Notes under the pieces: model-generated
Databases searched by the model: none
What the model was told of the DNA's origin: nothing
What the model saw: only the letters and a program-made list of their open reading frames with translations
Program-made: the position numbers and the translations under genes
Shown: in pieces, positions 26,434-33,150 of the stretch
Layout of the letters: each line of letters opens with the position of its first letter
Numbering within the stretch: the stretch's first letter is position 1
DNA from: Lentzea pudingi
GTDB taxonomy: Bacteria > Actinomycetota > Actinomycetes > Mycobacteriales > Pseudonocardiaceae
Direction of reading: 5' to 3'
Length of the DNA stretch: 64,000 bases
Assembly (NCBI RefSeq): GCF_014646255.1
Contig: NZ_BMNC01000002.1
Location: forward strand, 124,001-188,000

Positions 26434-26972
26434 AGGCACTGCTGATCACCGGCCCGGTCGGCGTGGGCAAGACGACGGTCGCCGAGGAGGTCGGCTCACG
26501 CCTCGCCGCGGCCGACGTCCCGCACGCGCTGATCGACCTCGACTGGCTGTCCGCCTGCTGGCCAGCGCCTTCTCAGGACCCGTTCCACTTCGAGCTGCAA
26601 CTGCGCAACCTCGCGGCCGTGGTGCGCAACTACGTCGAGGCGGGCGTGCACCGCATCGTGCTCGCGGGCGTGGTGGAGAGCCGGGCCGACCGCGAGCGGT
26701 ACGCCGAGGTCATCGGCGCGAAGCTGAACGTCTGCCGGCTGAAGGCGGACCTGTCCGTCGTCCACGCGCGGCTCGCACGGCGGCACCACGCCGAGGCCGA
26801 CCTGCGGTGGCACCTCAACCGGGCCGAGGAGCTGGAGATGCTCTTCGCGGCGGCGTGGATCGAGGACTTCGTGGTCTCCGCCGACCAGCCGGTGGCCGAG
26901 GTGGCGCAGGACGTGATCTCGTGGTGGCTGGCGGCGGAACGGCTGCCGATCGAGCCGGTGGCGTCGGAGTGA
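26430..26972 (+). CDS. small P-loop kinase-like protein
   Basis: 180 residues. [18 protein letters not shown] is a Walker A at residues 5-14 and LIDLDWL follows a second strand, as in small-molecule kinases of the APS-kinase/chloramphenicol-phosphotransferase-like group. Later [21 protein letters not shown] may form an Arg-rich lid. No exact family is recognised. GTG 26430 overlaps the acetyltransferase stop as GTGA, so it is the third cistron of the exporter set and may phosphorylate the same compound. Confidence 0.75.
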   Translation: MKALLITGPVGVGKTTVAEEVGSRLAAADVPHALIDLDWLSACWPAPSQDPFHFELQLRNLAAVVRNYVEAGVHRIVLAGVVESRADRERYAEVIGAKLNVCRLKADLSVVHARLARRHHAEADLRWHLNRAEELEMLFAAAWIEDFVVSADQPVAEVAQDVISWWLAAERLPIEPVASE

Positions 26973-26975
26973 GTA

Positions 26976-27817
26976 TCAGCTGATTCGCGCACCAAGGGTC
27001 TCGTACGAGCGAAGAATCAGTGCTTTGGACGTGTCCTCGTCCAGAGCACTGTCGTCGAGCGCACGAACGACCCTTTCATAGCCCTCGATCGCGTCATCCG
27101 CCTCGACGAAGAGGCTTGAGTTCTCGGTCTCCACCCACACCAACGGCTGATGCCTGCTGAACGTCAACCACGTGAACGGCCCAGCCAGCCCGGCATGCGC
27201 GCCGCGGGCCGCGGGCACGATCCGGATCCTGACGTTCGGGCGGTTCGCCATGAACATCAGATGCAGCAGCTGCCCCGCGTGTGCTTCAGCACCACCGACG
27301 GGAAGGCGCAGCGCCGACTCGTGAATGACGAAGGTGCATGACATGCCGTGCTGAAGGAACATCTGCATCGCCAGCCGCGCCTGCACACGCTCCTCCAGTT
27401 CATCCGGTAAAGCCGCACCCAGCACCTCGCGCATGTAGTCAGCCGTCTGCAGAAAGAGCGGCACCATGTGCGTGTGCCAGCACGTCATCGCCGTGGCCAC
27501 CTTCAGGTGCTCTACGACTGTGCGAAGCCCGACAGCGAGCACGCGCCGTGCTGCTGCCACCATCCCGAGACGTTCTTCTCGCAGAAGAGCGAGAGCAGAC
27601 GCGCAACCTCATCGGCTTCTACTCGGCAGACTCCCAGCAACAGTGCGACTTCGACCTGGCTGGCACCGCCTTTGCCATTCACAAGATTCGAGATCTTGGC
27701 TTCGTCCCAGTCAAGGATTTCGGCGGCGTGGCGCGATGCGAGGCCCGCAGAAACGAGTGCCTCTCTCAGCGCCGCACCGAACTCGCGACCGCGCACGGTC
27801 GAGACTTTCATCGGCAT
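26976..27817 (-). pseudogene. XRE-family regulator with DUF5753, frameshifted
   Basis: Two adjacent frames together make one regulator of about 280 residues. The first (from ATG 27817, with GGGAGG upstream) is a helix-turn-helix domain (AALREALVSAGLASRHAAEIL...EAKISNLVNG) running to GWWQQHGA, then going out of frame to a stop at 27512. The second resumes at about 27545 with GLRTVVEHLKVATAMTCW and continues through the DUF5753 domain to 26976. A single missing base (or two extra) near 27540-27556 would restore one frame. Either a mutation or a sequence error. Such proteins usually pair with small DUF397-type partners. Confidence 0.8.
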
Positions 27818-28002
27818 GCCCACCTCCCGATCTCAGCGCGCCCCGCAACCGCCTGACGGAACACCAGCAGTCCTTGCATCGCGGCGTTGGCTTCTTCGCA
27901 GTCCAGCGCCGACGTGACCACCACCGCAGCTCTGGCCAGTACCGCGACCTGCGCACGAGTCAGATTCACGACAACCGGGACCACGTCCTCAGCACGCGCC
28001 AT
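27808..28002 (-). CDS. small hypothetical protein next to XRE regulator
   Basis: 64 residues, hydrophobic in its first half (VVPVVVNLTRAQVAVLARAAVVV) then helical and polar. A strong ribosome site (GGAGGGAG) precedes ATG 28002, and the 3' end overlaps the first codons of the XRE gene, indicating one transcript and translational coupling. I do not recognise a family. The position is where actinobacteria keep small partner proteins of XRE-DUF5753 regulators, but the sequence is not an obvious DUF397. Confidence 0.6.
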   Translation of the reverse strand: MARAEDVVPVVVNLTRAQVAVLARAAVVVTSALDCEEANAAMQGLLVFRQAVAGRAEIGRWACR

Positions 28003-28128
28003 GGTCAGCTCCCTCCACCCGACCAACCTTACTGCGATATCCGAAAGGTAGCAATCTTGGCGCGACGTGGCCTTGCTGCTTTACGACTAAGGTCAATGGT
28101 CAAGCCACCGGACCAGGGGGATCGAGCG

Positions 28129-28662
28129 ATGACGAACGCCAGCCCGTGGACGAGCGTCTCGATGCCGTACGTGAGTGGCCAGCGCGGCGACGCGTGGGGT
28201 GCCGAGGCTGCCGCACACGGCGGCACCGGCACCCAGAAGTTGCTCGGCGTGGAGGAAGTGCCCGCCCCAGCGGTCGTCGCTCACATGCTCGGCCTGGCCG
28301 CTGACGATCCGGTGATCGTGAGACGTCGGCTGATGCTCTTCGACGACCACCCCGTCGAGATCACCGACTCGTACTACCCCGCGGCCATCGCCCGGAGCAC
28401 CCGGCTCGCGGAGGCTCGCAAGATCCCCGGCGGCGCGGTCGCCCTCTTGGCAGACATCGGCCATCGGCCAAGTCACGTCCGCGAGGACGTCAGCGCGCGG
28501 CTGGCCACCCCGGACGAACAAGCCTTGCTGCGACTCGGCGTCCAGTCCTGCGTGTTGCTGCTCGCACGCACGCTGTTCGCCGAGAAGGATCTCCCCGTCG
28601 AAGCCAGCGTCATGACGATGACGGCGGACGGGCGGCGGTTGCGCTACGAGCTGACGCCTTGA
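28129..28662 (+). CDS. UTRA-domain ligand-binding protein without DNA-binding domain
   Basis: 177 residues consisting only of a GntR-type UTRA sensor domain: VIVRRRLMLFDDHPVEITDSYYPAAIA, then IPGGAVALLADIG, EDVSARLATPDE and PVEASVMTMTADGRRLRYEL. The HTH that normally precedes UTRA is absent, and no HTH is encoded in any frame just upstream. ATG 28129 has GGGGG eight bases before it. The full-length GntR/UTRA regulator follows 33 bases later, so the two may bind one another or share a ligand. Confidence 0.82.
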   Translation: MTNASPWTSVSMPYVSGQRGDAWGAEAAAHGGTGTQKLLGVEEVPAPAVVAHMLGLAADDPVIVRRRLMLFDDHPVEITDSYYPAAIARSTRLAEARKIPGGAVALLADIGHRPSHVREDVSARLATPDEQALLRLGVQSCVLLLARTLFAEKDLPVEASVMTMTADGRRLRYELTP

Positions 28663-28695
28663 TCTCCACGACGACCTGCCAACGAGGAGCCGGTT

Positions 28696-29418
28696 TTGCC
28701 CCGCGCACGTGACCTTCGGCCCAGACACCAGCAGATCGCGGCAGATCTGCGCGATCTCATCATGCGCGGCGACCTGGGCCCAGGCACGCAACTGCCGTCC
28801 ACCTCGCAGCTCGTCGCGCAGTACGGCGCAGCGAACGCGACGATCCAGCACGCGCTGAAGTCTCTGAAGGACGAGGGTTTCCTCGACAGCCGCGTCGGTA
28901 AGGGCGTCTACGTTCGTGACCGGCAGCCACTCGTGGTCGAAGCCGCCTCCTACATCCCACCCGCACCCGGCCGGTTCCGCTATCAACTGATCGCCGTCAC
29001 GACCGCGGTACCACCGGCGGACGTCGCTGACGGACTGCGACTTGATCCAGGCGCGACAGCGGTCGTGCGCACGAGGATCCTCTTCCACGACGACCAGCCG
29101 GTGGAGTTGTCGGCGTCGTACTACCCCGCCGACATCGCCGCCGGCAGCGGACTCGCGAAGCCCGCGAAGATCCGCGGCGGAGCACCTCAGGAGCTCGCGG
29201 AGCTCGGCTTCCCGCAGAGGACCTTCGTCGATCGCATCTCGGCGCGTCCTCCGACCGTGGAGGAAGCCGAGTCCCTCGACCTTCCCGACGGGACGCCGGT
29301 GATCCGGCAGCTTCGTGTCGTCCACAGCGACGGCGAGCGACCCGTCGAAGCGTCCGTGCTCATCAAGGGCGCGCACCTCTACGAGCTTCTCTATCGCCAG
29401 ACCGTGGCGTCCGAGTGA
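28696..29418 (+). CDS. GntR-family regulator (HTH + UTRA)
   Basis: 240 residues. The winged helix occupies residues 8-75 (LRDLIMRGDLGPGTQLPSTSQL...ATIQHALKSLKDEGFLDSRVGKGVYV), the UTRA sensor 90-235 with VVRTRILFHDDQPVELSASYYP and PVEASVLIKG. TTG 28696 is chosen since GAGGAG lies seven bases upstream. The UTRA half closely parallels the HTH-less neighbour, as if one arose from the other by duplication. Target genes are unknown. Confidence 0.88.
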   Translation: MPRARDLRPRHQQIAADLRDLIMRGDLGPGTQLPSTSQLVAQYGAANATIQHALKSLKDEGFLDSRVGKGVYVRDRQPLVVEAASYIPPAPGRFRYQLIAVTTAVPPADVADGLRLDPGATAVVRTRILFHDDQPVELSASYYPADIAAGSGLAKPAKIRGGAPQELAELGFPQRTFVDRISARPPTVEEAESLDLPDGTPVIRQLRVVHSDGERPVEASVLIKGAHLYELLYRQTVASE

Positions 29419-29459
29419 ACGTCTTGAGCACCTCGCCCTGACCGCGCGATCATGGGCAC

Positions 29460-30308
29460 ATGGAGTACGACCGCTACTGCGACCTGACCATGCGGGGCGG
29501 CACGACCAGCGGTGTCGTGTACCCGCTCGCGGTCGCCTCGCTGGCCCGCCACTACGAGTTCAAGCAGATCGGTGGCGCGTCCGCCGGGGCCATCGCCGCG
29601 GGGTTCACGGCCGCGGCCGAACGCGGGCGTGCGTCCGGTGGCTTCGAGAAGCTGGCCGGGTTGATCACGTGGTTCACGTCCGGGTCGGGTGCCGAGCGGT
29701 GGCGGATGGCGCAGCTGTTCCAGCCCGCCGAGAAGACGCGGGCGCTGTACCGGATCGTCGTGGCGTCCATGCAGAAGCGCGAGACGACGGGGCGCAGTGC
29801 GGTCACGTGCCTGTTCTTCGCGTTGCTCGGGGCGGTGGGGTTGCGCGCCAAGGCCGTGCTGGCGCTGATGGCGTTGTTGTGGCTGGGTGGGCCCGTGCTG
29901 TACTCGGCGTGGCTCGCTCCGTCGGCCTATCCGGGCTGGCTCGCGGTGACCGTCGTCGTGGTGGCGCTGGCGTGCCTCGTCACGGTGTTGTGGCCGTTGC
30001 GGTCGAGTTTGCCCTGGCCCGCTTGGGTGTTCGCGATGATCCCGCTAGTGCTCGGACTGGCGTTCAGCAGGCACTACGCGACCGCGGCGATCGTGCTGCT
30101 GGTCTGGCTGGTGCGAGTTCTTCTTGGGCGCCAACGGTTCCGACACGAGCGCGAAAGCTGGAGACACGCTCGGTTGCGGCTGCCCGACAGGTTGCTGCCC
30201 AGCGGGCTCCTGAGTCGGTTCGGTCATAGGTCTCGCCTTTGCGGAGGAGGTCATGTGCACGAGCAGCCGGCTTGCCCGGTGATTCGGAGACCTGTCACCA
30301 CGCGTTAA
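29460..30308 (+). pseudogene. patatin-like phospholipase, 3'-truncated
   Basis: The first 225 residues are a patatin domain start: RGGTTSGVVYPLAV (oxyanion glycines) and IGGASAGAIAAGF (nucleophile serine in GxSxG), followed by the hydrophobic helices found inserted in the actinobacterial membrane-type patatins. The catalytic Asp (DGG) half is missing. After about 30115 the frame becomes Arg-rich without family resemblance and runs to 30308. On the opposite strand a separate start-like frame begins at 30227. The arrangement suggests a deletion joining two broken genes. Confidence 0.65.
30045..30227 (-). pseudogene. possible 5' fragment of an opposing gene
   Basis: ATG 30227 is preceded by AAGG eight bases upstream and opens a Pro/Gln-rich N-terminus (MTEPTQEPAGQQPVGQ...PLAPKKN) resembling the disordered start of a secreted or membrane protein. 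It meets the truncated patatin at about 30115 and then reads as antisense to stop at 30045. A chance ORF is possible. Confidence 0.3.
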
Positions 30309-30385
30309 CAGGTTGAAGGTTCCGTCACCCGATCGGAGCTATCGCCTTGACCGCGCGCGCTAACCTGGTTCCGTGACGCGATTTA

Positions 30386-30475
30386 GCCACCCCCGACCCG
30401 CGTGGGTGGCGCGCGCCTGAAATTCCCGTTGGTCGGGGGACTCCGCACCCCAGCACCGACCAGCAGAACGGGAAT
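30386..30475 (+). promoter_or_regulatory. structured mRNA leader of the PheRS-like gene
   Basis: Two consecutive hairpins. The first pairs GCCACCC (30386-30392) with GGGTGGC (30404-30410). The second is long: ATTCCCGTT (30422-30430) with AACGGGAAT (30467-30475), then GGTCG/CGACC (30431-30435, 30457-30461), then GGGG/CCCC (30436-30439, 30448-30451), with 5-base bulges AGCAG and AGCAC on one side only. The stem ends four bases before the ATG and contains the only ribosome-site-like GGGA, so folding should block initiation. It does not match a T-box (no AGGGUGGNACCGCG). Confidence 0.6.
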
Positions 30476-30479
30476 CCCC

Positions 30480-31508
30480 ATGTACCGCACCGAAGAACTC
30501 GTGCACGCCCTGAACGTCCGCGATCTCACCGATCCCGCGCAGGGCCCGCACGCGTTGCAACTCCTGATCGCCGACCTCACAGCCGTGCTGGACGGCCCGC
30601 GGGAGGTCCGCCACCACCCGCTCGTCCCGATCGAGCACAACTACGAACACCTCGGCTACCCAAAAGACGCGATCACCCGGGACGCCCGTTACACCAGGTA
30701 CGTCAGCGAGACGTGCATGCTGCGCAGCCACACCTCGGCGATGATCCCGCCCGCGCTCAAGGACGCCACCCCGGACGTGACGCTCGTCTGCCCCGGCCTC
30801 GTCTACCGCCGTGACACGGTCGACCGCCTGCACACCGGCACACCGCACCAGCTGGACGTCTGGCGGATCAGCACCGTAGAAGAACCGCTGGACGACCTGA
30901 TCCACCGGGTCGTCACCACGTTGCTGCCCGGTAAGCGTTATCGCACAACAGATGCCGAGCACCCGTACACCACGCACGGCAAGCAGATCGACGTGGAGCA
31001 CGACGGCGAGTGGGTCGAGATCGGCGAGTGCGGACGGGCCGCGCGGCACGTCATCAAAGACCACCCGCACGGCCTCGCGATGGGTCTTGGTCTGGACCGG
31101 ATCCTCATGCTGCGCAAGGCGATCCCGGACATCCGGCTGCTGCGCAACGCAGACGAGCGCATCGCGGCGCAGATGCAGGACCTCACCGAGTACCGCCCGA
31201 TCTCTCGGCACCCGGCCGCGATCAGGGACATCTCGATCATGGCGGACGAGCACGAGGACGTCGAGACGCTCGGCGACCGCATCCGCGCGCTGGTGCCCGA
31301 GGACGTGATCGAGGAGATCGAGATTCTCAGCGAGACGACCGCGGAGGATCTGCCCGAGCACGTCCGCGAGCGGCTGGAAGCCCAACCCGGTCAGAAGAAC
31401 GTGCTCCTGCGCGTGACGATGAGGGCGCCGGAACGCACCCTCACCGACCGCGAGACCAACGAGATCAGGGACAGGCTGCTTCAGCTCTTGCGGCCGACCG
31501 CGCCGTAG
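30480..31508 (+). CDS. stand-alone PheRS-like class II synthetase with FDX-ACB domain
   Basis: 342 residues. The catalytic core resembles phenylalanyl-tRNA synthetase alpha: HHPLVPIEHNYEHLGYP, LRSHTSAMIPPAL, CPGLVYRRDTVDRLHTGTPHQ (motif 2) and GLAMGLGLDRILMLRKAIPDIR (motif 3). From about residue 240 a ferredoxin-like anticodon-binding (FDX-ACB) domain follows (RHPAAIRDISIMA), which in bacteria belongs to PheT; this single-chain plan resembles mitochondrial PheRS. Known actinobacterial relatives have been labelled PheS-related ligases of unknown function, so it may charge tRNA, or attach an amino acid to something else. The start is directly behind the leader hairpin. Overlaps the convergent methyltransferase by 28 bases. 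Confidence 0.82.
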   Translation: MYRTEELVHALNVRDLTDPAQGPHALQLLIADLTAVLDGPREVRHHPLVPIEHNYEHLGYPKDAITRDARYTRYVSETCMLRSHTSAMIPPALKDATPDVTLVCPGLVYRRDTVDRLHTGTPHQLDVWRISTVEEPLDDLIHRVVTTLLPGKRYRTTDAEHPYTTHGKQIDVEHDGEWVEIGECGRAARHVIKDHPHGLAMGLGLDRILMLRKAIPDIRLLRNADERIAAQMQDLTEYRPISRHPAAIRDISIMADEHEDVETLGDRIRALVPEDVIEEIEILSETTAEDLPEHVRERLEAQPGQKNVLLRVTMRAPERTLTDRETNEIRDRLLQLLRPTAP

Positions 31509-32281
31509 ATGCCGATGTGGGCGTCGTCGAAGGAGTCCGGGCGCCAGTCGTTGACCGCGACGACGCCCGGCTCCAGCACCTCCATGCCCTCGAAGAACCT
31601 GGTGACCTCGGTGTGCGTGCGCATCGTGAGCTTGTTGTCCGAGTTGCTGTAGATCTGGGCGACCTGACGCGCCTCGGCGAGTTCCTGCTCGGACAGGGTG
31701 TCCCAGGTGGCGTGGGTGATGGCCAGGTACGAACCGGCCGGCAGCTCGGCCATGTACTGGGCGATGGCCTCGTACGGGCTGTCGGTGTCCGGGACGAAGT
31801 GCAGCGCGGCGATGACCAGCACGCCGACCGGGCGGGAGAAGTCGAGCGTCTCGCGGGCGCCGTCGAGGACCGCGGAGGTCGCGCGCAGGTCGGCGAGGAT
31901 CGCGGTCGCGTTGGGGTTGTCGGCGAGCAGCGCGTTGCTGTGCGAGACGGCGACCGGTTCGAAGTCGACGTAGACCACGCGTGCGTCCGGGTTGTCGTGC
32001 TGGGCGATCTCGTGGACGTTGCCCACGGTCGGGATGCCGGAGCCCAGGTCGAGGAACTGGTCGACGCCCTGCGTCATGAGGTGGCGGACGACCCGGCGCA
32101 GGAACGAGCGGTTCGCCTGCGCGCTCTGGGCGACGCCGGGGAAGATCTGCTCCACCTGCTTGGCTGCGGCACGGTCGGCTTCGAAGTTGTGCGAGCCGCC
32201 CAGGTAGTAGTCGTACATCCGCGCCACGCTCGGGCGCGTGACGTCGACCGTGGACGGGACCCACTTCAGCTCTTCCATCAC
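31481..32281 (-). CDS. SAM-dependent methyltransferase, DUF574 family
   Basis: About 266 residues. The family opening TRPSVARMYDYYLGGSHNFEADR is near-diagnostic for the actinobacterial DUF574 group; FLDLGSGIPTVGNVHEIAQ is the SAM-binding loop and VVYVDFEPVAVSHS the acidic loop end. Substrate unknown; these genes are abundant in actinobacteria. GTG 32281 lies eight bases after GGAGG, better placed than the longer GTG 32323 form. It is divergent from the degenerate P450. Confidence 0.85.
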   Translation of the reverse strand: MMEELKWVPSTVDVTRPSVARMYDYYLGGSHNFEADRAAAKQVEQIFPGVAQSAQANRSFLRRVVRHLMTQGVDQFLDLGSGIPTVGNVHEIAQHDNPDARVVYVDFEPVAVSHSNALLADNPNATAILADLRATSAVLDGARETLDFSRPVGVLVIAALHFVPDTDSPYEAIAQYMAELPAGSYLAITHATWDTLSEQELAEARQVAQIYSNSDNKLTMRTHTEVTRFFEGMEVLEPGVVAVNDWRPDSFDDAHIGIYGAVGRKS

Positions 32282-32363
32282 GTGCGCATCCTCCGTTGTC
32301 GCCGCACGGGTGTCCACCGCCACACATCCGAACCAGGACGGTTTCAGTCACGTGTGAGGAACC

Positions 32364-33074
32364 ATGCACTCCAGCACCGCTGAACGCCACGCGAGGTTCC
32401 GTCTTCTCAGGGAACGCTCTCCGGTGCACTTCGACGCCGATATCGGTGGCTGGTGCATCTCCCGTTACGACGACGTGCTCACAGTGCTCGGCATCGATCC
32501 CGGTGATCCGCAGCCACTACCCAAACGGGTGATCGCGCACGCCGTGAAGCTCGCCAGACCCGTGATCACCCTGAGCACCCTCGAAATGCTCGACGCCGAC
32601 GACGCCGCGTTCGCGCAGTCGGTCGCGGCCACGGCGGCCGAGGCGTTCACGCTCGCGCACGGCATGGAGGTGTTCGCCGCCACCGCCCTCGAGACCACGC
32701 ACGGGTTCCTCACCAACGCCTTGCGCGCGCTCCAAGACCACCCCGCTCAGGCCGAGCTGCTCAGGAACGACCCGGAACTGGCCAAGGACGCCGTCGAGGA
32801 GCTCCTCCGCTACGACACCCCGATCCCCATCGCCCCCGCCCGCCGGACACCGGACCCTCTCGTGCTGAGCGGGCGTACGGTCGAGGCAGGTGAGGTGCTC
32901 CTGCCGTTCGTCGCGGCGGCCAACCGGTGCTCGGTGAGATTTCCCGGCGGCGAGCGCCTCGACCTGCGGCGCAAGCCCGTGGGAGTGCTGTCCTCGTGTC
33001 CCACGAGCACCGCCCTCGCCCGCGTGACCGGCGAGATCGCGCTGGTCAGACGCCTTCGGGCCGCTGCTCGCTGA
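32364..33074 (+). CDS. degenerate, shortened cytochrome P450
   Basis: 236 residues against about 400. P450 pieces are in order: a beta-1 segment (GGWCISRYDDVLTVL), an I-helix like AATALETTHGFLTNALRAL, an intact K-helix EELLRYDTPIPI with ExxR, and the post-K region SVRFPGGERLDLRR. About 150 residues between the first two are absent, and the heme loop FGxGxHxCLG is replaced by VGVLSSCPTSTALARV, keeping a cysteine near the expected place. It probably does not bind heme as a normal P450. ATG 32364 has GAGGA four bases before. Could be a decaying gene or a repurposed protein. Confidence 0.65.
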   Translation: MHSSTAERHARFRLLRERSPVHFDADIGGWCISRYDDVLTVLGIDPGDPQPLPKRVIAHAVKLARPVITLSTLEMLDADDAAFAQSVAATAAEAFTLAHGMEVFAATALETTHGFLTNALRALQDHPAQAELLRNDPELAKDAVEELLRYDTPIPIAPARRTPDPLVLSGRTVEAGEVLLPFVAAANRCSVRFPGGERLDLRRKPVGVLSSCPTSTALARVTGEIALVRRLRAAAR

Positions 33075-33113
33075 CAGCGAACACGTCAGGGGAACACCGG
33101 CAGACTCCAGTTG

Positions 33114-33134
33114 GTTGAGCGGTACAGACTCAAC
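33114..33134 (+). promoter_or_regulatory. HAIR-like operator (HspR) upstream of lon
   Basis: GTTGAGC-N7-ACTCAAC matches the HAIR element CTTGAGT-N7-ACTCAAG in the TTGAG and CTCAA cores and in spacing, differing at the outer bases. It ends one base before the lon ribosome site. HspR repression of lon through HAIR is established in Streptomyces. Confidence 0.65.
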
Positions 33135-33150
33135 TTTGGAGGATGACGAG

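Noticed and set aside
30386..30480. T-box riboswitch for the PheRS-like gene
   Set aside because: No T-box consensus (AGGGUGGNACCGCG), no antiterminator pairing and no specifier loop could be identified; only a start-proximal hairpin is supported.
33115..33150. Earlier lon start (GTG/TTG near 33115)
   Set aside because: It would put the HAIR operator inside the coding region and ignore the well-spaced ribosome site of ATG 33151.
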